Positions 34,146 to 43,200 of a stretch of 64,000 nucleotides of DNA are shown here, one piece after another. This DNA comes from Microvirga terrestris (GTDB taxonomy: Bacteria; Pseudomonadota; Alphaproteobacteria; Rhizobiales; Beijerinckiaceae). The translations under genes and the position numbers were made by a program. Below the pieces are notes generated by a model. That model saw only the letters and a program-made list of their open reading frames with translations. It was not told the DNA's origin and made no database searches. Where the stretch lies: assembly GCF_015694425.1 (NCBI RefSeq), contig NZ_JADQDN010000013.1, positions 1 through 64,000 on the forward strand. Direction: 5' to 3'. Positions within the stretch are counted from its first letter, which is position 1, and every line of letters starts with the position of its first letter.

Positions 34146-35240
34146 TTACGCCGCATGCCTTTCAGCTCTCCATGTGCTCGGCGTTTCGCCCGACCAGCGC
34201 CGGAAGGCGCGGGTGAAAGCGCTGGCCTCCGAATAAGATAGGGCGGCCGCGATCTGAGAGAGCGGCACGTCAGTATCTTCCAGCAGTTGGCGGGCAATCT
34301 CGAACCGGATCTCGTTCGTCAGCGCCCGGTAGCCGATGCCGCTGCCCTTCAGATGCCGGCTCAAGGTGCGGCGGTGCATCGACAGCAGATGGGCTATCTC
34401 GTCCGCCGAACAGCGATGGCTCGTCAGGCGCGTGCGCAGCAGCCGCCGGAGGTCATCCGAGAGCTCGGCTTCCGGACTGCCCTTCATCTGGCTGATTTGC
34501 TCCTCCAGCAGGGCCCGCAGCAGGGGGTCCGCCCCGGCAATCTTGTGCTCCAGGTCTCGGGCCGGGAACACGAGGGTTGCGGTCTCCTGGTTGAAACGTG
34601 CCGGGGCGCGAAAGTGGCGCCGATACGCCTCGGCATCCGCAGGAGCGGCTTTAGGCAGCAGCACCTCTACCGGGTTCCAGTTCGACCCGCACAGGGTCCG
34701 CATGATGTTGACCGTAACCCCCAGAGCTGCGTCGCGGATCTGCTCCGCGCTCGTGCCCTCGGCTTGGTTGGCCGCATAGGTGAGCAGGGCTGTGCCGTCG
34801 CTGAACGTCAGCGACGGCACCACGGCCCGATCCTGTAGGCTCAGGTTCTCCACGAGCGCGCGCAGGGCGTCGCCCATCGTATCGGAATGCAGCATCAGGC
34901 GCCCCAACATCCCGAGCGACAGGATCGTGGCGTGCTGGCCGACGATGAGCCCGAAGTGCGAACAGTTCGTGCAGGCCACGCACAGAGTGTACAGCCGGCC
35001 CAAGGCCGCAAACGGGATCACGCTCATGCCATCGTCGAACAGGTGCGGGTCGAGGCCTGCCGCCCGGATGAGCAGATCGGGATCAAGGCCGAACTTGCGC
35101 AATGTCGGGGCGATCTCCTTGGAGACGCCCAAGTGGATGTAGCCGGGCGGAAGCGTTCGCTTGTGTCCTGACGGGATGGTTGTTGGTGTGGGCGTCCCGG
35201 AGATGACGCTCGCAGACGGAGGCACGATGTTTTTGGTCAT
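34146..35240 (-). CDS. AraC-family transcriptional regulator (OruR-like layout)
   Basis: A 364-residue regulator. The N-terminal arabinose_bd-type domain (about 30-240) starts LGVSKEIAPTLRKFGLDPDLLIRAAGLD, and the C-terminal two-helix-turn-helix domain (about 265-360) has SADEIAHLLSMHRRTLSRHLKGSGIGYRAL and PLSQIAAALSYSEASAFTRAFRRWSGETPSTWR. Ligand and targets are unknown. The start at 35240 is chosen because GAGGCGA lies about 7 nt upstream; the longer frame adds an unlikely Arg-rich leader. No adjacent operon is oriented with it. Confidence 0.88.
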   Translation of the reverse strand: MTKNIVPPSASVISGTPTPTTIPSGHKRTLPPGYIHLGVSKEIAPTLRKFGLDPDLLIRAAGLDPHLFDDGMSVIPFAALGRLYTLCVACTNCSHFGLIVGQHATILSLGMLGRLMLHSDTMGDALRALVENLSLQDRAVVPSLTFSDGTALLTYAANQAEGTSAEQIRDAALGVTVNIMRTLCGSNWNPVEVLLPKAAPADAEAYRRHFRAPARFNQETATLVFPARDLEHKIAGADPLLRALLEEQISQMKGSPEAELSDDLRRLLRTRLTSHRCSADEIAHLLSMHRRTLSRHLKGSGIGYRALTNEIRFEIARQLLEDTDVPLSQIAAALSYSEASAFTRAFRRWSGETPSTWRAERHAA

Positions 35241-35614
35241 CAGGGTCGCCTCGCCGAAATCCAACAATGGCCACGAGATGCATGGTCGGCTTGATCGACC
35301 GCGTACTCGAAGACAAAGCCTTTGCTTTCGATCGGGCAAACCATTTTAACATAGATTAATAGACAACTAGGGCGAAAGAGCGGCTTCTTCCGCCCGTTTC
35401 ATGTCTCGCTGTCCCATCCGGTCGGTATTCTGTCCGGAAGCCGAACGGCAGCCGGCCTCCTTAACCACAGTCGCGGGTTGACGGTGGAGATTTCGTGGTC
35501 GCCGTCCCAAATTGGCAATACGTCGTCCGAAGGCATCAAGCATCCCGCCGGCACAGGCCATAGGATGGCGGACAAACAGGCAGATAGGAGGCTGAAGTGC
35601 CCGGGAAAAGCTAG
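35241..35614. other. Divergent intergenic region with one regulatory motif
   Basis: Region between the AraC-type gene and the small gene at 35615. Holds motif copy 9; nothing else recognised. Confidence 0.45.
35504..35540 (+). promoter_or_regulatory. 37-bp direct-repeat motif, copy 9
   Basis: GTCCCAAATTGGCAAT, spacer ACGTC, GTCCGAAGGCATCAAG. It lies 74 bp before the GTG start of the small gene at 35615 and points at it. Confidence 0.55.
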
Positions 35615-35848
35615 GTGCCAAGAAAACCGCTGCCCGGTGATACCCTTCGCCGAAAGCTCGCTCAGCTTGACCGGAATATCGTCCAGACCGATCTGCTCAT
35701 ATCGAGGCAGATCGCCCGTATCGAACGGATGTCCGAGAAGGAGGACGACACAACGAAGGCCAAGGCCGCGCTCTACGGTTTGAGGAAGATCTACGAATAC
35801 TGGTATGCTCAACGAGAGATCCTGCTCGCCCCTCACGGGCACGAGTGA
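35615..35848 (+). CDS. Small helical protein, unknown function
   Basis: A 77-residue highly charged protein with a GTG start, predicted mostly helical (LRRKLAQLDRNIVQTDLLIS, then ARIERMSEKEDDTTKAKAAL and a Tyr/Trp-rich end). There is no leader, so it is cytoplasmic. The amino-acid make-up looks like a genuine protein rather than a chance frame, and a motif copy precedes it. A hairpin follows 40 bp after the stop. Confidence 0.5.
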   Translation: MPRKPLPGDTLRRKLAQLDRNIVQTDLLISRQIARIERMSEKEDDTTKAKAALYGLRKIYEYWYAQREILLAPHGHE

Positions 35849-35887
35849 GGATGCTTCAAAGTTGCCCGGGACCCTAGAGCGCGAAAG

Positions 35888-35917
35888 AGCCCCGTTCAGG
35901 CAAACCCGAACGGGGCT
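35888..35917 (+). terminator. Hairpin after the small gene
   Basis: AGCCCCGTTC and GAACGGGGCT form a perfect 10-bp stem with a 10-nt loop, 40 bp after the stop at 35848. No T-run follows, so termination may be partial or Rho-assisted. Confidence 0.5.
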
Positions 35918-35998
35918 GAGTTGACGGAGGCCATTGCAAGGGTTTTGCGGGGTCGGGCGCCTCCGTGATCCGTATCATGCCAGAGCGGCCGGATCCTG

Positions 35999-36035
35999 CT
36001 CGATCGTCCAAGACAAGTACTGGGTATTTCGAGAC
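35999..36035 (-). promoter_or_regulatory. 37-bp direct-repeat motif, weak copy 10
   Basis: Minus strand: GTCTCGAAATACCCAG, spacer TACTT, GTCTTGGACGATCGAG. It keeps the 21-bp period but has more mismatches, and it points away from the nearest downstream gene (start 36089). Confidence 0.3.
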
Positions 36036-36088
36036 AGTCGGCCGATATCCCGATTTCCAACTTTGCGCGTCAGAAGAGGGAGGAGTTC

Positions 36089-36532
36089 ATGCTCAAGTTT
36101 CGACAGGCTTTCCGTTGTGGACTTGCCGTACTTGCGGTTACATTCACGCCGGTGCTGGCGGCGCCGGCTTGGGCCGCGACCGGTACGGTTTCGGTCGAAA
36201 TCGTCAAGGCCGGGTTCATCGTCGGCGTCGGTGGCGGCCAGGGGATGCTCGTCTTCCAGGGACGCCGCTACCCGCTGCGCGTCGGCGGCTTGAGCGTCGG
36301 CGCAACGATTGGCGCCTCGAAGGCCAACCTGGTCGGGCGCGCCTACAATCTGCGCCGGGCCTCAGACATTGCCGGTACCTACACGGCTGTTGGTGGGGGT
36401 GTTGCCGTCGGCGGCGGTGCGTCGGGCATTCGGCTGCAGAACGCGAGAGGCGTTGTTCTGGAGTTGCGCGGGCGCAACGTCGGACTGGAGCTCAACGCCA
36501 ACGTGAGCGGCGTGGAGATCGGCCTGCGCTGA
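36089..36532 (+). CDS. Exported Gly/Val-rich beta protein
   Basis: A 147-residue protein with a leader (GLAVLAVTFTPVLAAPAWA|ATGTVSVEI) and a glycine-rich beta-strand body: VKAGFIVGVGGGQGMLVFQG, RRYPLRVGGLSVGATIGASK, GTYTAVGGGVAVGGGASGI, then VLELRGRNVGLELNAN. It resembles conserved exported proteins of the order with a DUF1134/EipA-like rhythm, but I cannot confirm that family. GGGAGGAG precedes the ATG at 4 nt. Confidence 0.65.
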   Translation: MLKFRQAFRCGLAVLAVTFTPVLAAPAWAATGTVSVEIVKAGFIVGVGGGQGMLVFQGRRYPLRVGGLSVGATIGASKANLVGRAYNLRRASDIAGTYTAVGGGVAVGGGASGIRLQNARGVVLELRGRNVGLELNANVSGVEIGLR

Positions 36533-37168
36533 GGCCGGGGGTGCTTCGGATAATTCCGTCCTGAGTGTCGAGAGACCGACAAGGCACTCTGCCGCGAGGT
36601 GGATGATAGGCAGCGGCGCTGTTTATGTCAGCGACCCGCCGTGGCGACAGGGGCCGCGAAGGCTCTGCCAAGCGAGACCCGGGTCAATACCGTGTCGCCT
36701 TCACGCTGAAAGCAGATGTAGCTAATCCTGCGCCATGGCAGGACCGCACTACGCTTGTTGTCGAGAATCAAGTCACCCTAGTCGGTTCTCACGATGCTTC
36801 CGTTCCACGATGACCTCAAAGGGATGCCCGAGCGGTAGTGGATGCAAAACACCTGTCATTCTCGTTGGTCCGGTTGCCGTGGAACGCGAACTCAACGCCT
36901 GGCTGCGGAATGGCGGAGGGGAAGGAGATGCTCAATAGGCCTATTCCAGCAAAATAAGCATGTTCGACCGTCAGGCCGCCCGTGATGGTCCGCGCCGGGA
37001 TGTCCAACAGGAAGCGGCGCACGACCTCATGAAAATTCTCTGGCTCCAAATGCCAAGCGCTTGTCCCAAATAATCAAGCAGGCTCTCACAAAGGGATCAC
37101 TCTGTGTTCCGCTCACAACGGCTGTCCCGTGCTGTGCTATGTGCCGGACGGCAAAACGGAGGATGCCG
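36533..37168. other. Intergenic region with one regulatory motif
   Basis: Short frames at 36625-36813 (+) and 36816-37049 (-) lack good ribosome sites and known families. The motif at 37042-37078 is the only element supported. Confidence 0.45.
37042..37078 (+). promoter_or_regulatory. 37-bp direct-repeat motif, copy 7
   Basis: GGCTCCAAATGCCAAG, spacer CGCTT, GTCCCAAATAATCAAG. It lies 90 bp before the start at 37169, mirroring copy 2 before the paralog at 5013. Confidence 0.65.
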
Positions 37169-37825
37169 ATGAACAGGGCTCTCTTGGCTTTGTGCGCTTT
37201 TGCAGCGGGCGCTCTTCTGCTCCCGGATATTGCTGAGGCCCAACGCGGCGGCCGCGGCTTCGGCGGCGGCTTCCATGGCGGCGGCCTTGGTGGCGGCTCC
37301 CGGGTGTCCATCCCGCGGGGTGGCGGTGGCTTCCGCAGTGGGGCGATCGCCGCCCGGCCTGGTAGGTTCTACCGCGGCGGTGTCGCTGGCCTCGGAGGCT
37401 ATCGCACCGCCGCGATTGCCCGACCTGGCTGGGGTGGCGTGTACGCGCCTCGCGCCATCTATCGTGGCGGTTATGGTCGATACGGCTGGCGGGCTCCCTA
37501 TTACGGCCGCGTTGCCGGCGCCTACCGTCCTTACTATCGCGGCTACTATGGCCGAGGCTTGCGCTATCCGTACTATGGCGGGGCCGTGGCGGCCGGGTTG
37601 ATCAGCGGCTTGGCGCTTGGAGCTCTGAGCTATCCTTCCGATTATGGTTACCCGTATGACACCGGCTACTATGACGAGATCGAACCCTACGGCTACTATG
37701 GTGAGAGCGAACCTTATGTTGCCTCGACACAGTGGCCCCCTTGCTTGCAAGGCCCTCCGCTTTGTACAGCCGCAGGATATCCCAATCTAAGTTATCTCCG
37801 CAGGGCGCAGGGAGCCCCATTCTGA
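37169..37825 (+). CDS. Gly/Tyr-rich secreted protein (paralog of 5013-5693)
   Basis: A 218-residue protein with signal peptide MNRALLALCAFAAGALLLPDIAEAQ, a Gly/Arg-rich part, a Tyr/Arg/Gly middle (YRGGYGRYGWRAPYYGR), a hydrophobic GAVAAGLISGLALGAL segment and an acidic Tyr-rich part. The tail has lost the CATSVRICALTN-type ending of its paralog and reads instead CLQGPPLCTAAGYP, possibly after a frameshift. ATG 37169 is 6 nt after GGAGG; an ATG two codons earlier overlaps the ribosome site. The IS5 remnant starts about 200 bp downstream. Confidence 0.75.
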   Translation: MNRALLALCAFAAGALLLPDIAEAQRGGRGFGGGFHGGGLGGGSRVSIPRGGGGFRSGAIAARPGRFYRGGVAGLGGYRTAAIARPGWGGVYAPRAIYRGGYGRYGWRAPYYGRVAGAYRPYYRGYYGRGLRYPYYGGAVAAGLISGLALGALSYPSDYGYPYDTGYYDEIEPYGYYGESEPYVASTQWPPCLQGPPLCTAAGYPNLSYLRRAQGAPF

Positions 37826-38023
37826 GGTGGTTTGGACACCTGGGCCAGCACTGCGGTGACCTGTCATGACTCTCGCGCAGGCGCTCACCACCAGCAGCGC
37901 TTCCTCCGGGCCTGAGAGCTTGCGGGAGGCGCCGGGATGGGACGCCGATGCATCAATCAGTCGGGGCATCGCGGCCAGGCCGGCACTCAGGAATAAAAGC
38001 GGTTCGCCGAAGCTGAGAGCCGC

Positions 38024-39040
38024 ATGCCTTACAAGGCCAATGACAAGTACCCACAAGATCCCGAAGGCCCGTTAACGTGTGAGGAACTGGCGCGACTACG
38101 ATGCGGCGTTGCGCGGGCGCGGTGACTTGACGATGTGGGTGACACCCGCGGCGCTGGCGGCTTGGACGCCACCCCGCAGCGGCGGGCGCGGTCGGCCGCA
38201 GCAATACTCCGCTGTTGCGATTGAGGCTGGCTTGATGCTCCGCTCAGCCTTTGTAAGGCCGTGGCGGCAGACCGAAGGCATGCTGGTCTCGATCCTGCGT
38301 CTGCTCGGCTCGGATGTCCCAGTTCCCGACCACACCACTTTCTACCGCCGCAAAACCGATCTGATCCTTGCCAAGGCATTGATGCCAGCGAGCGGTCCAG
38401 TGCACGTAGTAACCGACTACACGGGCTTAAATGCATTCGGTGCCGGCGAATGGCAATGCGAGGATCATGGTGGAAAAGGCTACCGACTTGGCGCAAACTC
38501 CACTCGGAGCTGACCAGCACCGGAGACGGCGATACCACATAGGTCGGACCCTTGCTCGATCAAATCTCAGGCTCGATCGCTTCGGTCACAGCCGATGGCG
38601 CGTACGATGGTGATCCTGTGTACCGCATTATTGCCGAACGGGATCCTGCCACAGCCGTTATCATCCCGCCACGGTCAACGGTGGTGCCAAGCAACAACGC
38701 TGAGACGGCGCTCACGCAGCGTGACCGTCACCTCCAGGTGATCCAAGAAAATGGTCGCCTCGGCTGGCGGAAGGCCGTCAACTACGGCTGGCGGTCCTTG
38801 GGCGAGGTAGCGATGATGCGCTACAAGGCCCTGATTGGTCGCCGCCTCCACGCCCGGACTTTGCCAACACAGAAGACCGAAGCCGCTACTAGCTGCAAGG
38901 TCATCAAAATCATGACCCAGCTTGGCATGCCTGTGCCCCAGCGCATCGCCCGAGCTCCTTCCCCTCAGGATGAACGCGTTCGACTTCTGAATTGCGCGCC
39001 AAAGTCTGAATCCCAAGCTCACCTGTTGCAAGGTCTATAG
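38024..39040 (+). pseudogene. IS5-family transposase remnant
   Basis: Begins MPYKANDKYPQD, shifts frame to KIPKAR, hits a TAA where homologs have Tyr, then continues RVRNWRDYDAALRGRGDLTMWVTP and PRSGGRGRPQQYSAVAIEAGLML. The DDE core is seen in GPVHVVTDYTGL and, after a frameshift, an internal deletion and a TAG codon near 38540, GSIASVTADGAYDGDPVYR. The C-terminal YKALIGRRLHARTL matches the family end. At least two frameshifts, one deletion and two nonsense codons make it inactive. Its left flank 37826-38023 shows nothing further. Confidence 0.85.
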
Positions 39041-39188
39041 CTGAGATCAGGGCGGAAGATGATCACATCGAGAAGCTCTTTGGAGTAGCTTTCCACCTTT
39101 TACTACCGAGACTGCCCTCCGTTCGCTCAAGCATGCTAAAATCAATGCTTTACCTGGACGCCAAATGTCCCTTGCTCTCCGCAATTTA

Positions 39189-39232
39189 CGCCCTCTCACG
39201 GCGAAAACAGGGGTTCTAGTCCCCTAGGGGAA
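39189..39232 (+). pseudogene. tRNA-Glu(CTC) 3'-half remnant
   Basis: CGCC-CTCTCAC-GGCG is an anticodon arm with anticodon CTC, followed by the variable bases AAAAC, a T arm AGGGG-TTCTAGT-CCCCT and a 3' acceptor strand AGGGGAA. The layout matches alphaproteobacterial tRNA-Glu. The T-loop has T where a purine is required, the CCA-like end is changed, and the upstream sequence has no D arm or matching 5' acceptor. It is therefore a decayed 3' half, as left at an integration site. Confidence 0.6.
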
Positions 39233-39250
39233 GACAAAGGTTTTCAGGGA

Positions 39251-39280
39251 AAAAGCCCCACCTCGGAGGGGCTTTTCTTT
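39251..39280 (+). terminator. Intrinsic terminator after the tRNA remnant
   Basis: AAAAGCCCC and GGGGCTTTT form a 9-bp stem with an 8-nt loop, followed by CTTTT. Its place right after the tRNA 3' half suggests it was the original tRNA terminator. Confidence 0.8.
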
Positions 39281-39417
39281 TCTGATCCGACAGTATCAAA
39301 AGAGCGTGTCGGACTGCCACGAAGTCGCAACTTATGTCGCTAGCGCATTTCCCGATGAGACGCATTGGGCTGCCACTCTCTAGCCCGTCTGTGTTGGCAC
39401 CCTTGGAGATGAGCTTT

Positions 39418-39828
39418 CTATTCGGCCGGTGTCAGGTGGGCTGCCCGGCCGGGAGCGAGATCCCGCGCTGGACGGAAGACGAAGTAGGCGAACAGGATCA
39501 TGCCTGCCAGCACCAGCAGAGACGCCAGCGCGGCAATCGGATCGGCAGCGGTGTAGCCGAGATGAATGGCCGCAACGGCAAGCGTGAGCACGACAGTGCC
39601 GATCGACCACAGGACAACCTGGATCATGGCCAGCCGGCTGGTGTCGAGAGCCGGGCGGCGCTCATAGTAGATGCCGAACAAGAACAGCGAGACCCATCCC
39701 AGGAGGTTAAGGTGGGCATGAGCCGGCATGATGGCGTGGTTTTGGGTCATCGCCATCCCGATTCCCATGGCCATGCCGGCGATGACGAATAGGACGGCGA
39801 GTCTGAAGCTGATTGAAGAGGCGTGCAT
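39418..39828 (-). CDS. Single-domain COX1-like membrane protein
   Basis: A 136-residue protein with four transmembrane segments. The segment IMPAHAHLNLLGWVSLFLFGIYYERRP resembles heme-copper oxidase or NorB helices containing heme-ligand histidines (HAH), but the whole is about a quarter of a COX1 subunit. Homologs of this type occur alone in alphaproteobacteria and may bind heme or act in respiration; function is unproven. ATG 39828 has GGAGG 11 nt upstream; an ATG further up has no ribosome site. Confidence 0.6.
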   Translation of the reverse strand: MHASSISFRLAVLFVIAGMAMGIGMAMTQNHAIMPAHAHLNLLGWVSLFLFGIYYERRPALDTSRLAMIQVVLWSIGTVVLTLAVAAIHLGYTAADPIAALASLLVLAGMILFAYFVFRPARDLAPGRAAHLTPAE

Positions 39829-40254
39829 GATATAAGGTCCTCCAAGAAATATGCCCTGGCCGATGTGCATTTTTGATTACAGCCGAGGTCATCATGATGG
39901 ATGTGCGCGATATCACAAAGTATTTGCTAAAATAAAGATTGAACATAATAACGTATATACCAACATATTATCGGTACTTACATTCCACAGGGCTCTAAGA
40001 GCGTCTAAACATAATTTTAAGTTTTCAATTTGTTTGATGCTGCTGTTGCAGGATGTGTCAGCAATATTTTCAATAAATCCCAGTCTAGTTGCTTGATTGA
40101 ATAGGACATTACTCTTTTTTTGATCTTGTCTAGAGTATATAATTCTGGAATGACTTCTCCAAGCACTAAACCTCTGCCGCTTCTGGGGCGATAGCCTTTG
40201 CTGAATGAAGTGAGTTGAAGTTTAGACAGACGGTTCAGAAAAGAGGGGGCACCT
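39829..40254. other. AT-rich upstream region of the RTX gene
   Basis: Clearly AT-rich stretch (about 39890-40150) against a GC-rich background. No convincing gene; a minus-strand frame (40017-40334) overlaps the RTX start and lacks support. It contains a perfect TATAAT at 40138-40143, which might be a -10 element, without a well-spaced -35. Confidence 0.45.
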
Positions 40255-43200
40255 ATGGCCGTATTCACTATCCTAACAGCGCTCGGACTCGCGCCGATGA
40301 ATATCTTTCCCTCGACGGAAATTGTGGAGGGCACAGCGACCGCGACGGAAAAATCCTACAGCTTCAGTGTCAACGGAGCGCCGCGCAAGATCGTAGTCAC
40401 GGGAACGGATGGCGGTGGCGGCACGATCACGACGATTCAGGTCGTTCGCCTGTACGATGCCGACGGCACAACCGTGCTCGCAGAGTTTACAGGCATCGAC
40501 GATGTGGCTCTGACTGATTTCGAGGAGGCTTGGCTGAGCGACACTGCAACCCCGAACGATGTGTTAGCTCTGCTTCTCGGCGGCGGTTCCATCTTAAATG
40601 GGGGTGATGGCGATGACCGTTTCGTCGGCGGAGCGGGCGACGACACGATCAACGGCTACAGCGATTTGACGACAATTGATTACGTCGACTACTCGCATCG
40701 CGAGACCGCTATCTTCGTCGATCTCGCCGATGGAGACTCAGAGGACGACCGAGGCATCGTATCGATCGGTGAGGAGACCGATACCCTGATCGGCATAGGA
40801 GGAATCTATGCCACGGCGCACGCCGACCGCCTGACCGGGGACATCCGCGACAACGAGTTCTGGGCTGGGCTCGGCAGCGATACGATCATAGGCGGCGGCG
40901 GCTCCGACATGATCGCCTATAACGGCCCCGAAACCCGCACGAAGGGCATTGTTGTGGAGTTCACTTCCGAACAGGCCGGAGAAGTGGCCGGGGAAGACGG
41001 AGAAACCGACACATTCTCCGAGATTGAGACGGTCTACGGTACCCAGTTTGGCGACAGGTTCGTGGGGGCGGAAGGTTATCAGAGATTCCGCGGATTTGCT
41101 GGCAACGATACCTTCGATGGTGGCGATGGTGAAGACGAGGTCGATTACAGGAACGATACCCGCCAGATCGATGGGACGGGCATTCGCGTGGATCTGTCGA
41201 ATGTGGAGGACGATGGCTTTGTTCTCGTGCAGAGCGTGAATGGCGATACGGACAAGCTCAAGAGTATCGAGTTCATCCGCGGCAGCCGTGACAATGACAC
41301 GATCACGGGATCAAGCACATCCAACCGCCTGCGGGGCGACGCGGGTGATGATCACCTTGTGGGCCTCGACGGCGGTGACACCCTGAATGGCGGTGCCGGC
41401 TGGGACACGCTCGACGGAGGCGACGGCAACGACATTCTCATCGGTGGCGTGGGGGAAGGTACGGACGAAGATACCTTCATCGCCAGCGCCGGCGACGACA
41501 CGATCTATGGCGGCGAGGTTATGGAGGACGATGATCCGGATACCGATTGGAACGATCTGAGCTATCAGAATGAGCTCTTCGCCAGCATCGAGGTCACATT
41601 CGCGTCGGACGACCGGTATGGCATCGGAACGGTCGTGAAGAAGGATGGTAGCGGGGAAATCACTGGCACCGATCAGTTCTTCAACATTCACGCGGTGCGC
41701 GGCACGACGGGAGGGGACACATTCACCGGCGCCGAGAGCCCTGTGGCCCAGCGTTTCGTTGGCTATGCAGGAGATGACGTCTTCGACGGTACCGACGGCA
41801 TCAACGAGATCGATTACCGGGCTGACTATCGCGTTGCTCCCGTCCAGTTGAAGAAGGGCATGACCATCGATCTGCGGGGTGGGGATACCGTGACGGTGAC
41901 CGATCTCTTCGGTGCCCAGGACACCCTGACCAAGATCGAGCGCATCCGCGGCACGGAAACGGACGACAGGATCTACGGCAACGATCTCGACAACCGCCTG
42001 CGTGGCGACAACGGCAACGACGTTCTCACGGGAGATGCGGGCAACGACACCCTGAATGGCAGTGCCGGATGGGACACGCTCGACGGAGGCGATGGCAACG
42101 ACATCCTGATCGGTGGTGTTGGGGCAAGTACAGATGAAGACTACTTCGTCGGCAGCCTCGGCAATGACGTGATTTATGGCGGCGATGTTGAACAGAATGA
42201 CAACCCAAACACTGACTGGAACGATCTCAGCTATAGTAGCGGGACCTTCTCCGGCATTGAGGTCACGTTCACGTCGGGTGACCTGTATGGCGCCGGAACG
42301 GTCGTGAAGAAGGACGGCAGCGAAAACGTTGGAGTCGATCATTTCTTCAACATTCATGCCGTACGAGGCACGGCCGGAGCCGATACATTCACCGGTGCCG
42401 CGAGTGCGGTTCCTCAGCGCTTTATCGGCTTGAGCGGCGCAGACATCTTCGACGGCACAAACGGTATCAACGAAGTCGATTACCGGGCTGACTACCGGAC
42501 CGCCCTTGCCAATTTGAAGAAGGGCATGACCATCGATCTAAGGGGCGGGGATACCGTGACGGTGACCGATCTCTTTGGCGCCACGGATACCCTGACCAAG
42601 ATCGAGCGGATCCGCGGCACGGAAACGGACGACAAGATCTATGGCAACGAACTCGACAACCGCCTGCGCGGCGACAATGGCAACGACCTTCTGTCAGGCG
42701 CGGCGGGCGATGACATGCTCGAGGGCGGTAGTGGCATAGACACTGCGGTCTACAGCGGCAGCCGATCCAATTACCATGTCACGAATAACGGGACGACGTT
42801 GACCATCACGGATGAGCGAGCCGGTGGAGAGGGAACCGACACCGTCATCGATATCGAGGTCTTCAACTTCGGCGGCTCAGTCCTGAACCTCGCAGAAGTG
42901 ATCAACCACGGCTCGGCCATCAACCTGGCTGGCGGCATGGTGCTCGAGAACAGCAAGACCGGCGACGATGTCGGAACCTTGTCGGTGGCCAACCCGGATG
43001 CAAAGAGCACGCACAGCTATACCCTGATCAACGATGCCGGCGGGCGTTTCCAGCTTGCGAGCGACAACAAGACTATCGAGGTGAAGAATGGGCTGTTGCT
43101 CGATTACGAGCAATCGATGACCCATACGGTCGTGGTGCGCGCGACCGATCAGTTCGGCAAGAGCGTCGACCAGACGCTGACCATCGTCCTCCAGGATGTG

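Larger units (their letters stand above)
39041..39417. other. Region holding a tRNA remnant and its terminator
   Basis: No protein gene. It contains the tRNA-Glu 3' half (39189-39232) and a strong intrinsic terminator (39251-39280). Confidence 0.5.

Noticed and set aside
2650..37078. Direct-repeat motif as ends of a transposon or as sigma-54/EcfG promoters
   Set aside because: No transposase or target duplication is linked to the copies, and neither the GG-N10-GC nor the GGAAC-N16-CGTT pattern fits; an operator is the better reading.
40017..40334. 105-codon frame on the minus strand
   Set aside because: Lies in AT-rich DNA, overlaps the RTX start, has no ribosome site and no recognised family.
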